Below are positions 17,375-26,019 of a stretch of 64,000 bases of DNA, in pieces. The notes beneath the pieces are model-generated. The model was given only the letters and a program-made list of their open reading frames with translations. It was not told the origin of the DNA and did no database searches. Made by a program: the position numbers and the translations under genes. Every line of letters begins with the position of its first letter. Within the stretch, counting starts at the first letter, position 1. The DNA lies in NCBI RefSeq assembly GCF_000517125.1, contig NZ_KI912156.1, forward strand, positions 250,290 through 314,289, written 5' to 3'. The stretch comes from Arthrobacter sp. MA-N2. GTDB taxonomy: Bacteria > Actinomycetota > Actinomycetes > Actinomycetales > Micrococcaceae.

Positions 17375-18310
17375 ATGACAACCTCCCAAATCACGGCTCA
17401 GCACGTCAACGCTGAGGACCTTCCGGTAGTACCCCGACGTCACCTCGGCAGATGGGCCGCCGCGGCCGTAATAGTTGCCGTGGCCGCCGTCTTCCTCCAA
17501 TCGGTCATCACCAACCCGCGCTTCGGCTGGACCACCGTGGGACAGTATCTTGGCCAAATCTCCATTCTGAATGGCTTGCTCAATACCCTGCTGCTGACGG
17601 TCAGCTGTATGGCCATCGGAATCGTCCTCGGAATCATCCTGGCCATCATGCGGCAATCAGCAAATCCGATCCTTCGCGGCGCAGCCTTCGCCTACACTTC
17701 CTTCTTCCGAGGGACACCCGTGCTGGTCCAGATCCTCTTCTGGTTCAATCTGGCCGCGCTGTACCCGGTGATCTCATTTGGAATCCCGGGCGTTTCCCTC
17801 GATGCAAACGCCCTCATCACTCCTTTCGCCGCGGCGATCCTTGGACTGGGCCTCAACGAGGCCGCCTACATGGCCGAAATCGTCAGGGCCGGAATAATCG
17901 CCGTCGACGGTGGACAAAACGAAGCTGGCGCAGCCTTGGGGATGACGAAGTTCCAGACCATGTACCGCGTGATCCTCCCTCAGGCCATGCGGGTCATCAT
18001 CCCACCCACCGGAAATGAATTTATCGGGCTGCTTAAGACCAGCTCGCTCGTGAGCGTGATCGCAGTTCCAGATCTTCTCTACTCGTCCCAGATCATTTAC
18101 TCGAGAAATTTCCAGACAATTCCGCTGCTGATCGTAGCCAGCATCTGGTACCTCCTCGCGACAACGATCCTCTCTACAGGCCAGTTCTACATCGAACGAC
18201 ACTTTGCTCGCGGCACAAAGAACATGCCAATGACCCCACTGCAACAAGTCCGCCACTTTTTCCGCACGCACGCGAAGCCACTGGCACCGGCAAACGACAG
18301 GAAGAAATAA
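17375..18310 (+). CDS. Amino acid ABC transporter permease
   Basis: A 311-aa inner-membrane permease of the HisMQ/GlnP type. The cytoplasmic EAA loop is clear: 'NEAGAALGMTKFQTMYRVILPQ'-like, with the conserved Gly. There are about five to six membrane helices, and a 30-residue hydrophilic N terminus precedes the first. It begins one base after the binding-protein stop and shares one base with the ATPase start (TAATG), so SBP, permease and ATPase form one unit. A single permease gene implies a homodimeric channel. Confidence 0.93.
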   Translation: MTTSQITAQHVNAEDLPVVPRRHLGRWAAAAVIVAVAAVFLQSVITNPRFGWTTVGQYLGQISILNGLLNTLLLTVSCMAIGIVLGIILAIMRQSANPILRGAAFAYTSFFRGTPVLVQILFWFNLAALYPVISFGIPGVSLDANALITPFAAAILGLGLNEAAYMAEIVRAGIIAVDGGQNEAGAALGMTKFQTMYRVILPQAMRVIIPPTGNEFIGLLKTSSLVSVIAVPDLLYSSQIIYSRNFQTIPLLIVASIWYLLATTILSTGQFYIERHFARGTKNMPMTPLQQVRHFFRTHAKPLAPANDRKK

Positions 18311-19095
18311 TGACTGCAACGGCATCCCACCCCAGCAGCCCGATGCTCAGGGCGGAGAAAGTACATAAGTCGTACGGGCGGATCGAGGTCCTGAAAGGCG
18401 TCGACCTCGAAGTCCGAGCGGGGGAAGTGCTTTGCCTTATTGGTCCTTCCGGATCAGGCAAGAGCACCTTCCTCCGATGCATAAACCATCTTGAAACCGT
18501 TGATGGTGGCAGGCTCTGGGTGGATGGCGAGGTCGTCGGTTACGAGCAACGAAACGGCAGACTCCATGAACTTGCCGATCCAGACATCTGCCGTCGCCGC
18601 GCCGAGATCGGCATGGTCTTCCAGCACTTCAACCTCTTTCCTCACATGACGGTGATGGAAAACCTCATCGAGGCCCCTACGAGGGTCCTGAAGGAATCCA
18701 AGGCTGAAGCTGTCAAAAGGGCTTCGCGCCTGCTCGAACAGGTCGGACTGTCCGACAAAGCGAACGCTTATCCCCGCCACCTTTCCGGAGGACAACAGCA
18801 ACGCGTGGCCATAGCCAGGGCGTTATGCATGCGCCCAAAGCTCATGCTCTTTGACGAACCCACATCGGCGCTGGACCCGGAGCTGGTGGGCGACGTGCTG
18901 AACGTGATGCGCGAACTGGCAAAGAGCGGCATGACCATGATTGTCGTTACCCATGAAATGGGATTTGCCAAGGACGTGGCCGACCGGGTGGCTTTTTTCA
19001 ACGGCGGGCAAATCGTCGAGCTCGGGCCGGCCCGCCAAGTGATCACTTCACCCGCCCATGAACGTACCAAGGCCTTTCTGGCCTCAGTCAGATAG
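18310..19095 (+). CDS. Amino acid ABC transporter ATP-binding protein
   Basis: A 261-aa ATPase of the GlnQ/HisP group. Walker A 'GPSGSGKST', signature 'LSGGQQQRVA', Walker B 'LMLFDEPTSALD' and the switch histidine in 'VVTHEMGFA' are all intact. An insertion of about 15 residues after 'VDGEVVGYE' ('QRNGRLHELAD') is seen in some actinobacterial members. It completes the importer with the two genes upstream and precedes the M20 hydrolase by 15 bp. Confidence 0.95.
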   Translation: MTATASHPSSPMLRAEKVHKSYGRIEVLKGVDLEVRAGEVLCLIGPSGSGKSTFLRCINHLETVDGGRLWVDGEVVGYEQRNGRLHELADPDICRRRAEIGMVFQHFNLFPHMTVMENLIEAPTRVLKESKAEAVKRASRLLEQVGLSDKANAYPRHLSGGQQQRVAIARALCMRPKLMLFDEPTSALDPELVGDVLNVMRELAKSGMTMIVVTHEMGFAKDVADRVAFFNGGQIVELGPARQVITSPAHERTKAFLASVR

Positions 19096-19110
19096 ACGGG
19101 GGAACATTAG

Positions 19111-20274
19111 ATGACTCTGGCGAACGACGATTCCACCATGGAATCCGTGGTGGCCTTGCTGTCCGATCTGATCGCCATCGACTCCTCGAACCCGGATCTG
19201 GTGCCGGGAGCTCCCGGCGAAACGGAAATCGCCGACTATGTCAGCCATTGGCTTGATCGGAGAGGATTCGATATCCACCGGCTGGAAACCAGACCGGGGC
19301 GTCCCTCGATCGTCGCTACGGCACGGGGAACCGCGGGCGGACGCAGCCTCATGTTGAACGGCCACCTCGACACGGTCACGCTGAAAGGCTACGAGGGAGA
19401 TCCGCTCCTCCCCGTCATCAAAGACGGGAACATTTACGGGCGCGGAGCGTTCGATATGAAATCGGGACTGGCCGCGATGATGGTCTCAGCAGCAGCGGTT
19501 GCAGAGGATAGTCACCGAGGAGACATCATTCTCGCGCTGGTGGCCGACGAAGAGTACGCAAGTGCCGGCACGGAGGAAGTCCTGCGGCAATTCAGCGCTG
19601 ACGCCGCGATCGTCTCAGAGCCTAGCTACTTGGAAATCACGATAGCCCACAAGGGTTTTGTCTGGTTCGAGGTCACCATCGAAGGAAAAGCAGCGCATGG
19701 ATCGCGAGCTGACCTAGGCATCGATGCGATCGCCAAGACCGGCCGATTCCTCGTCGGGCTGGAACGGCTGTCAAAGCAACTCGCTACCGGACACGGCCAC
19801 CCCATGCTGGGCAGCGGAAGCATCCATGCCTCCTTGATCAGCGGTGGCGAAGAGCTCTCCAGCTACCCCGCCCGCTGCACCATCTCCCTCGAACGCAGGA
19901 CAGTGCCGGGTGAAACCCCCGAGACAACCGAGGCGGAACTCCGCACAATCCTTGCTGAAATCGCCGAGGAAGATCCAGACTTCCGCTACGAATTGCGGCG
20001 GATGCAGTCGGGAAGCACCTTTGAAACCCAACTGGACCAACCCATCGTCCAGGCAACTCTAAATGCAGCGGAACGCATTCTGGGCAGATCTGCCACTCTG
20101 CGTGGGGAACCGTTCTGGACGGACTGCGCTCTCCTCGACGAAAGAGGCATCCCCTGCCTGCTGTTCGGTGTGGACGGTGGGGGCGCCCATGCCCCCACTG
20201 AGTGGGCATCCTTGGATTCCCTGCGGGACGTCACCCGTATCTTGACGGAAACCATACGGGATTTTTGCGCCTGA
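19111..20274 (+). CDS. M20 family amidohydrolase (ArgE/DapE type)
   Basis: A 387-aa zinc-dependent M20 peptidase/deacylase. Metal ligands are visible in 'NGHLDTV', 'GRGAFDMKSG' and 'LVADEEYASAG', with the dimerisation/lid domain in the middle. ArgE/DapE relatives hydrolyse N-acyl groups from amino acids. Position after an amino-acid importer and before RidA suggests it deacylates the imported compound. The exact acyl group is not evident. Start ATG at 19111 after GGGGGAA. Confidence 0.92.
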   Translation: MTLANDDSTMESVVALLSDLIAIDSSNPDLVPGAPGETEIADYVSHWLDRRGFDIHRLETRPGRPSIVATARGTAGGRSLMLNGHLDTVTLKGYEGDPLLPVIKDGNIYGRGAFDMKSGLAAMMVSAAAVAEDSHRGDIILALVADEEYASAGTEEVLRQFSADAAIVSEPSYLEITIAHKGFVWFEVTIEGKAAHGSRADLGIDAIAKTGRFLVGLERLSKQLATGHGHPMLGSGSIHASLISGGEELSSYPARCTISLERRTVPGETPETTEAELRTILAEIAEEDPDFRYELRRMQSGSTFETQLDQPIVQATLNAAERILGRSATLRGEPFWTDCALLDERGIPCLLFGVDGGGAHAPTEWASLDSLRDVTRILTETIRDFCA

Positions 20275-20338
20275 CGGGAACCCCACCGGCAACACGCCGG
20301 GAGCCTGTATCCCACTATCAACCAATGGAGGAAACACA

Positions 20339-20818
20339 TTGAGCACGAACGCACTCGAAGGTACCGTACGGGGACGCCTGAACGATCTCAACATTCAACT
20401 GCCCCGCGTCAGTGCCCCGCTAGCCAGCTACGCCCCCGCAGTGCGCACCGGGAACCTTGTATTCACGTCCGGCCAACTCCCTTTGGTGGATGGCAAGTTG
20501 GAATCGATCGGGAAGCTGGGCGACGGGATCAGCGCGGACCTTGGCTACGAGCTCGCCCGCACCAGCGCACTGAACGCCTTGGCTGCCGTTGCGGAGCTGC
20601 TTGATCTCGATTCAATCGCGCGCATCGTCAAGGTGGTCGGCTTCGTGGCCTCCGCTCCGGGCTTCACAGGCCAGCCGGGTGTCATTAATGGCGCCAGCGA
20701 CGTCTTGGGATTGATTTTCGGGGACCAGGGCGTCCATGCGCGCTCCGCGGTCGGCGTGGCAGAGCTGCCACTGGGCTCTCCAGTCGAAGTGGAAATTGTT
20801 GTCGAAGTCCGCTGCTGA
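20339..20818 (+). CDS. RidA family enamine/imine deaminase
   Basis: A 159-aa RidA (YjgF/YER057c) protein of the longer subfamily. It has the conserved arginine in 'HARSAVG' and the Glu/Val-rich C-terminal strand 'VEVEIVVEV'. RidA proteins hydrolyse reactive 2-aminoacrylate-type enamines released by PLP ammonia-lyases, which fits the other genes in this cluster. The start is TTG at 20339 with GGAGGAAA 7 bp upstream. Confidence 0.93.
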   Translation: MSTNALEGTVRGRLNDLNIQLPRVSAPLASYAPAVRTGNLVFTSGQLPLVDGKLESIGKLGDGISADLGYELARTSALNALAAVAELLDLDSIARIVKVVGFVASAPGFTGQPGVINGASDVLGLIFGDQGVHARSAVGVAELPLGSPVEVEIVVEVRC

Positions 20819-20879
20819 TCACACCCTGCAATCCCCCTGTCCGAGCACCAGAATACGAACCATCTAAGGAATGGCACCC

Positions 20880-22073
20880 ATGTTTGATATCCAGGCGATC
20901 CGAGCGGCGACACCCGGATGCGAAAACCGCATCCACCTGAACAACGCCGGCGCAGGACTCCTTTCCCGTAAAACACTGACCACTATGACCGGCCACCTGG
21001 AACTGGAGGCGAATATCGGCGGTTACGAGGCTGCAGCCAGCGAACAGGTGAGGATCGCACAGACCTACGCGAACATCGCGGAACTGATCAATGGACGAGC
21101 CGACGAGATCGCACTATTCGACAATTCAACACACGCTTGGAATGCCGCGTTCTACTCTATGTCCTTCAAGAAAGGTGACAGGATTCTCACTGGTCGGGCT
21201 GAATATGGGAGCAATGTTCTGGCCTATCTACAAATAGCCCAGCGGACCGGCGCGGAAATCGTCATTGTCCCCAATGACGAACACGGCCAGCTCGACCTCC
21301 GCGCCCTGGAATCCCTCATCGACACCCGGACAAAACTCATTGGAGTGAGCCACATACCGACGAGCGGTGGTCTTATCAACCCGGCGGCAGAGATCGGCCA
21401 GATCGCCAGAAGAGCCGGCGTGCCTTTTCTTCTCGACGCGACCCAATCGGTCGGTCAAATTCCCGTGGACGTCGAGGCGCTGGGCTGCGACATGCTTACG
21501 GCAACGGGACGCAAGTTCCTCCGAGGGCCCAGGGGCATCGGGTTCCTGTGGGTCCGGACCAGTGCTCTCGAGCAACTTGAGCCATTCGTTGCCGAAATCG
21601 CATCCGCGACGTGGGATGGAGACCGCGGGTTTGAATGGCAGCCCGGAGCGACCCGCTTCGAGACCTGGGAATACAGCTATTCCAACATTCTCGGACTCGG
21701 CACGGCAGTTCGTCAGGCGCTGGACCTCGGGATGGAAACCATTGCCCAACGATGCACTGAGCTGGGCGCATCTCTGCGCGGCCAGCTCGATGCAATCCAA
21801 GGAGTGAGCACCTTCGATCTGGGCGCCAAAAAGGGGGCCATCGTTACCGCAAAGTTCGACAGGGTTCCAACAGAGGTTGCGGCCTCGATACTGGGGAAAC
21901 AAGGCATCAACGTCTCCACTACGGTTCCGGAGCAGACACAGTTCGACACGGAAGACCGGGGAGTTCATCCCCTTGTCCGTCTTTCGCCCCACTACTACAA
22001 CACCGAAGATGAGATCGCCCGGGCAGTCCGAGCGATGAGTGATCTGGCAAGTCAACGGCTCGCTAACGTCTAG
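20880..22073 (+). CDS. Class V PLP enzyme (aminotransferase/cysteine-desulfurase fold)
   Basis: A 397-aa fold-type I protein of the class V group (isopenicillin-N-epimerase/EgtE/cysteine-desulfurase-like). 'IHLNNAGAGLL' opens the domain, 'LLDATQSVGQIPVDV' binds PLP, and the Schiff-base lysine is K212 in 'TGRKFLRGPRGIGF'. I chose ATG 20880, with AAGGA 9 bp upstream, over ATG 20871, which would abut that site. Possible reactions include C-S or C-N lyase, racemase or epimerase. Together with RidA and the M20 enzyme it probably processes the imported amino acid. Last gene of the cluster; a strong hairpin follows 27 bp later. Confidence 0.9.
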   Translation: MFDIQAIRAATPGCENRIHLNNAGAGLLSRKTLTTMTGHLELEANIGGYEAAASEQVRIAQTYANIAELINGRADEIALFDNSTHAWNAAFYSMSFKKGDRILTGRAEYGSNVLAYLQIAQRTGAEIVIVPNDEHGQLDLRALESLIDTRTKLIGVSHIPTSGGLINPAAEIGQIARRAGVPFLLDATQSVGQIPVDVEALGCDMLTATGRKFLRGPRGIGFLWVRTSALEQLEPFVAEIASATWDGDRGFEWQPGATRFETWEYSYSNILGLGTAVRQALDLGMETIAQRCTELGASLRGQLDAIQGVSTFDLGAKKGAIVTAKFDRVPTEVAASILGKQGINVSTTVPEQTQFDTEDRGVHPLVRLSPHYYNTEDEIARAVRAMSDLASQRLANV

Positions 22074-22100
22074 CGGCGGCGCTCAGCCAGTCGCGGAGTC

Positions 22101-22131
22101 GGGGCGCGCTCGAGTTGCTCGGGCGCGCCCC
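22101..22131 (+). terminator. Strong terminator hairpin of the 15-22 kb cluster
   Basis: GGGGCGCGC-T-CGAG / CTCG-G-GCGCGCCCC forms a continuous 14-bp stem (one T-G wobble) with a 3-nt loop, 27 bp past the class V gene stop and followed by a CTATTTC stretch. Typical high-GC terminator. Confidence 0.8.
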
Positions 22132-22227
22132 CCGCTATTTCTCCGGACGCTTACCCGCAGGAAACACCGCGGTAACCCCAACTTCCTAAGCTTGATTTGC
22201 ATAACCCCTCCGGCGAAAGAGGTTCCG

Positions 22228-22731
22228 ATGCAAACCAATCCGCGGCTCAACATCAGACAGGTCACGTGGGCTAACCCTGTGGGTGCAGACCTCCGCGCAG
22301 CGCAGCAAGCGGAACTGGACACACGATTCGGCAACTCCGAACACGAGCCCGGGCCCGCACCGTCGGAGGCAGATACCGCTGTTTTCGTCGTAGCCTACGA
22401 AAAGTGCTCAGGCCAGCCTCTGGGTTGCGGCGGGCTAAGGATTCTGGACGCCGAGACCGCAGAAATCAAGCGCCTCTACGTTGTTCCTTACGCGAGGGGC
22501 TCGGGAGTGGCGAGCTCCATCCTTGCCGCGCTCGAGGCGCAAGCCCACTCCCACGGATTCAGCGTGATCACCGCGGAGGCTGGATCGGCCCAATCGGACG
22601 GGCGCAGCTTCTACGAGAGCGCCGGCTTCGCGGCGGTCCCCAACTTTGGCCCGTACGTCGGCGTCAGTCACTCGCAGTGTTACTCCAAGCCGATCGATTC
22701 GCGCAGCGCTTCCCACACGGCGATGGCCTAA
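22228..22731 (+). CDS. GNAT family N-acetyltransferase
   Basis: A 167-aa GNAT enzyme. The acetyl-CoA loop is 'LYVVPYARGSGVASSILAAL' in part (V-P-x-x-R-G-x-G-V/A), followed by the 'YESAGFAAVPNFGPY' end strand. The start is the ATG at 22228, preceded by GAAAGAGG; the frame extends further upstream through the terminator of the previous cluster, which rules out a longer protein. It stands alone. Substrate unknown; close GNATs act on small amines or antibiotics. Confidence 0.88.
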   Translation: MQTNPRLNIRQVTWANPVGADLRAAQQAELDTRFGNSEHEPGPAPSEADTAVFVVAYEKCSGQPLGCGGLRILDAETAEIKRLYVVPYARGSGVASSILAALEAQAHSHGFSVITAEAGSAQSDGRSFYESAGFAAVPNFGPYVGVSHSQCYSKPIDSRSASHTAMA

Positions 22732-22777
22732 CGGCCTGGCCCCCGGCGCATTCGACTCGGAGCCAAGGCAGGCGACA

Positions 22778-23671
22778 TCAATCCAGGCTTCGGCCGCCCT
22801 GCCCTAAGTGCGCCCGGTTCAGGGCTTCGATTTCGTCGTCGCTGAGGTCATCGAAGCTCCGGGCTTCGTGTCTGTCGCTGCGTGAGAATCGGACGAACAT
22901 CAGGATGATGAGCGGGAGGTCAACAGTCTCCGCGAGGAACCACATCAGGTCTCCGGCGAGTTGTTGGTCACGCAACGGTGGGGGGAACCAGGCTGGATGG
23001 TTGCCCAAGATCGAGGTGGCGCCGTCGAGAATTCCCGGGCTGAGCCGCATCAGGACTCCCGGCACCGCGTCGGCGAGTAACTCGATGAACACAAAGATGA
23101 ACTCGACCACAATGAGTGACCCAGTGCGTCCTGCTCCGTCTTCCATGATCGGAACTGTCATGAAGAGTCCCATGACAGGCACAAGCAAAGTCAGGACGAC
23201 GTCGGCGCCCGGGTTGGTCCGGAGCACGTAGAAGAACGGGGTCAAGAAGACAGTGAACATCGCGAGACCCAGAAAGGCCGCCACGAGCGTGTTGCTGAGC
23301 ATGCGGACGAGCCCGTGGCCGAGGACCGCTTCCACCCTTGCTGCGCCAATGGGGCCCAGGGTCTGCCGTGCAAGCGTCAGTGGCTTTCCCAGGGCAATCA
23401 ACAGCGGAACCACAAACAGGTATGACGTCACTTTGAGGGTGAAAGCCCACCGCAGATCGTGGCTGTAGGTGCCGGGGAATCCAAAGCTCAAGGCAGCGAA
23501 ACTACCGAGGCCAAGGACAAAGAAGGCAAGGGAGTTCCACAAAGGCCAGCGGATATCCCGCCGTTTGGCGGCCACCAGGCCTTTTGAGTACAAGATGGCT
23601 GCCGCAATAAGAACGACCAGGGCAGGCCAGTTCATGGACCAGGATCCCAGTACGACGTCCAACGGTGGCAT
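22778..23671 (-). CDS. Cytochrome c oxidase assembly protein, CtaG/caa3 family
   Basis: A 297-aa membrane protein with seven hydrophobic helices matching the CtaG_caa3 family, which helps assemble the copper centre of caa3-type oxidase. Features are 'ALSFGFPGTYSHDLRWAF', histidines in the loops, and the charged C-terminal tail 'SFDDLSDDEIEALNRAH'. A 21-codon ORF with a good ribosome site ends 2 bp before its ATG and is probably co-translated. No oxidase genes are near. Confidence 0.85.
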   Translation of the reverse strand: MPPLDVVLGSWSMNWPALVVLIAAAILYSKGLVAAKRRDIRWPLWNSLAFFVLGLGSFAALSFGFPGTYSHDLRWAFTLKVTSYLFVVPLLIALGKPLTLARQTLGPIGAARVEAVLGHGLVRMLSNTLVAAFLGLAMFTVFLTPFFYVLRTNPGADVVLTLLVPVMGLFMTVPIMEDGAGRTGSLIVVEFIFVFIELLADAVPGVLMRLSPGILDGATSILGNHPAWFPPPLRDQQLAGDLMWFLAETVDLPLIILMFVRFSRSDRHEARSFDDLSDDEIEALNRAHLGQGGRSLD

Positions 23672-23673
23672 GA

Positions 23674-23739
23674 TCAGCAGTCCCGGCCGGATGGCTGGGC
23701 GGCCAGCTCAGCCTTATTGTGGGTTTTATCGATCTTCAT
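23674..23739 (-). CDS. 21-aa leader-like ORF before ctaG
   Basis: ATG at 23739 with GGAGGAAG seven bases upstream opens a 21-codon frame (begins MKIDKTHNKAELAAQ, ends in RDC) whose TGA lies 2 bp before the ctaG ATG. The ribosome site is much better than that of ctaG itself, whose initiation would then depend on re-initiation. The peptide is hydrophilic with a single His and a terminal Cys. It could be a leader peptide or a tiny conserved protein. Confidence 0.45.
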   Translation of the reverse strand: MKIDKTHNKAELAAQPSGRDC

Positions 23740-23897
23740 GGTCTTCCTCCAGCGTGTTCCCGGCGTGCCGCATGGTGCGCGAATCGGCGTTTCGCATAGT
23801 GAGCTGAACCGGGTGCACCGTATCCATGTTACGGAGTCGCGCACAGCATGGCACGCCGCAGAAGACGTGGGCGCCCGGCCTCGGCTAATCTCGCATT

Positions 23898-24332
23898 ATG
23901 GAAAAGGCCGACATCACGTTCCGAACCCGCAAGTGGATACGTCCCGAGGACCTCAACGCCAACGGGACGCTGTTCGGTGGAAGCCTGCTGAAATGGATCG
24001 ACGAGGAAGCAGCCATCTACGCGATCCTCCAACTCGGAAACGGCCGCGCGGTCACCAAGTACATCTCCGAAATAAACTTCGTCAGCTCAGCGGTGCAGGG
24101 CGATTTGGTGGAAATGGGCCTGACTGCAGTCCGCTTTGGCAGGACATCGCTGACCATGCGAGCGGAGGTGCGCAACATGATCACTCGCGAGAGCATCCTG
24201 ACCATCGAGGAAATAGTATTCGTCAACCTCGGCCGCGACGGTCGGCCGGAACCGCACGGCTATACCGAGATCACCTACGAGCGCGACCGCATCCCCACGC
24301 ACCACCTGACGCAAGCGCTCCAAGAGGACTAA
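23898..24332 (+). CDS. Acyl-CoA thioesterase (hotdog fold, YciA/ACOT12 type)
   Basis: A 144-aa hotdog protein. 'LNANGTLFGGSLLKWIDEEAA' in part is the family signature: the Asn-Gly-Phe-Gly loop followed by the Asp-Glu of the helix. The catalytic Asp lies in 'WIDEEA'. It hydrolyses acyl-CoA thioesters in the cytoplasm. It is convergent with the homoprotocatechuate operon, and a strong hairpin repeat lies between them. Start ATG at 23898. Confidence 0.9.
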   Translation: MEKADITFRTRKWIRPEDLNANGTLFGGSLLKWIDEEAAIYAILQLGNGRAVTKYISEINFVSSAVQGDLVEMGLTAVRFGRTSLTMRAEVRNMITRESILTIEEIVFVNLGRDGRPEPHGYTEITYERDRIPTHHLTQALQED

Positions 24333-24334
24333 GC

Positions 24335-24400
24335 CCCAACTAGCTGGCAGTTGTTGTCGTTCTCGGGGCTCAAAACGACAACAACTGCGAGCTACTTGGG
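24335..24400. repeat. Hairpin repeat (copy 1) at a convergent junction
   Basis: CCCAA, TAGCT and GCAGTTGTTGTCGTT pair with AACGACAACAACTGC, AGCTA and TTGGG. This is 25 paired bases with two mismatches and a 12-nt loop, spanning the junction between the thioesterase and hpaI. The sequence recurs in diverged form at 27127-27192 with the same loop length. It probably acts as a bidirectional terminator. Confidence 0.8.
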
Positions 24401-24422
24401 AACCTGTGAGGCAGATGGGGAC

Positions 24423-25247
24423 TTAGTAGCTGGAGGGGATTTCGCCGTCGGGGGTTGCGGGGATGAACGTGGCCGCGAGGGCTTCCGTACCCCGGGCGAG
24501 CAGCGCGACGTCGGCGCCGACCAGCACGAACGACGCCCCGGCGGCCATGTACGCCCGGGCCGTGGCCTCGTTGAAGGCGTTCACGCCCGCGGGTTTGCCT
24601 GCGGTCTTCGCCGCCGTGAGGCAGTGCTCGACGGCGGCGCGCACCTTCGGGTGTTCCTGCTGTCCCAGCACCCCCAGGGACGCGGCGAGATCGGAGGGCC
24701 CGAGGAAGATGGCGTCCACCCCGTCGACGGCCAGGATCTCCTGGACCGCGGCGACGGCCGCGCTGGTTTCGATCTGGACCGTGAGGCTGATGGTCTCGTT
24801 GGCGCGGTTGAGGTAGTCCGGGATCCGGTTCCAGCGCGCGGACCGGGCCAGGGCCGAGCCGACACCGCGCACACCCTGGGGCGGGTAGCGGGTCGCGGCC
24901 ACCGCCGCTTCCGCCTCGGCCGCCGAGTTCACCATGGGGATCAGCAGGTTCTGCACACCCAAATCCAGGTACTGCTTGATCAGCACGGTCTCATTCACCG
25001 GTGGCCGGACCAGCGTGTGGACCGGGTAGCCGTTGACCGCCTGCAGCTGGGCCAGGACGGATTCCAGGCCGTTGGGGCTGTGTTCGGCGTCGATCAGCAA
25101 CCAGTCCAACCCGGCCCCGGCACACAACTCGGCGATCAGCGGACTGCCGGAACACACCCACATCCCGGCCAGGGGCCGGCCCGCAGTGCCGCTTTGCTTC
25201 CGCAGGGCGTCGCGGAACGTGGGCTCTGGTTCTACTCGAAGCGGCAT
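24423..25247 (-). CDS. hpaI: 4-hydroxy-2-oxo-heptane-1,7-dioate aldolase
   Basis: A 274-aa class II aldolase of the HpcH/HpaI family, which splits 4-hydroxy-2-oxoheptanedioate into pyruvate and succinate semialdehyde: the last step of homoprotocatechuate meta-cleavage. 'LLIDAEHSPNG' (metal and substrate site), 'HTLVRPPVNE', 'VQIETSAAV' (metal-binding Glu) and 'FLGPSDLAASLG' are all present. I set the start at ATG 25247, because the longer frame runs into the hydratase gene; the two genes overlap by 16 bp. Last gene of the hpa operon. Confidence 0.93.
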   Translation of the reverse strand: MPLRVEPEPTFRDALRKQSGTAGRPLAGMWVCSGSPLIAELCAGAGLDWLLIDAEHSPNGLESVLAQLQAVNGYPVHTLVRPPVNETVLIKQYLDLGVQNLLIPMVNSAAEAEAAVAATRYPPQGVRGVGSALARSARWNRIPDYLNRANETISLTVQIETSAAVAAVQEILAVDGVDAIFLGPSDLAASLGVLGQQEHPKVRAAVEHCLTAAKTAGKPAGVNAFNEATARAYMAAGASFVLVGADVALLARGTEALAATFIPATPDGEIPSSY

Positions 25248-26017
25248 GTGATGACTCCCAGGTTTCCGTAGTCTGCATGGACGGTATCGCCCTTGGACAC
25301 CCACATCGGCCGGGTGAACGAGCCGGCAAGGATGATGTCCCCGGCCTTCATCCCGTCCCCGTGCGCGGCGATCTTGTTCGCCAGCCAATGCACACCGTTC
25401 GCCGGGTGGTCCAGGACCCCGGCCGCGACGCCGGTCTCCTCCACCGTCTGGTTCTTATACAAGATCGCCGAGACCCAGCGCAGATCCACGGCCTCGGGCT
25501 TGACCGGGTTGCCGCCGATCACCATGGCACCCATCGCCGCGTTATCCGAAATGGTGTCCACGATGCTCCGGCCCTCCATCTCGATCCGCGAATCCAGGAT
25601 CTCCAAGGCCGGAACCACATAGTCCGTCGCGTTCAGGACATCGAAGATCGTGCAACCAGGCCCGGAAAGGTCCCTCTTGAGCACGAACGCCAACTCCACC
25701 TCCACCCGGGGGTGGGTGTACCGGTCCCAAGCCACCGAGCAACCCGTTTCCAGCACCATGTCATCAAAAATCGCGCCATAATCCGGTTCCGTGATGCCCG
25801 TGGCCGCCTGCATCGCCCTGGACGTCAGCCCGATTTTCCGCCCCACCAATCTCCGGCCGGCGTCCTCGTTCCGGCGCCGCCACAACCGCTGCACCGCATA
25901 GGAATCCTCCACCGTCATGCCCGGATACCGGGCAGTCAACAACGGAACCGGGACCCGGGACCGGCCGGCCTCGAGCAGCTCATCCGCGATGGCCTCTATC
26001 GTCTTGGCATCCAGCAT
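25232..26017 (-). CDS. hpaH: 2-oxo-hept-4-ene-1,7-dioate hydratase
   Basis: A 261-aa enzyme of the 2-oxopent-4-enoate hydratase/4-oxalocrotonate decarboxylase family, adding water to 2-oxohept-4-enedioate. 'RKIGLTSRAMQAATGI', 'EVELAFVLKRDL' (metal-binding E-x-E pair) and 'NGVHWLANKIA' match HpaH. The start is ATG 26017 (MLDAKTIEAIA); a longer frame overlaps hpaD entirely and is a shadow. It is placed between the dioxygenase and the aldolase, in pathway order. Confidence 0.93.
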   Translation of the reverse strand: MLDAKTIEAIADELLEAGRSRVPVPLLTARYPGMTVEDSYAVQRLWRRRNEDAGRRLVGRKIGLTSRAMQAATGITEPDYGAIFDDMVLETGCSVAWDRYTHPRVEVELAFVLKRDLSGPGCTIFDVLNATDYVVPALEILDSRIEMEGRSIVDTISDNAAMGAMVIGGNPVKPEAVDLRWVSAILYKNQTVEETGVAAGVLDHPANGVHWLANKIAAHGDGMKAGDIILAGSFTRPMWVSKGDTVHADYGNLGVITCRFE

Positions 26018-26019
26018 GG

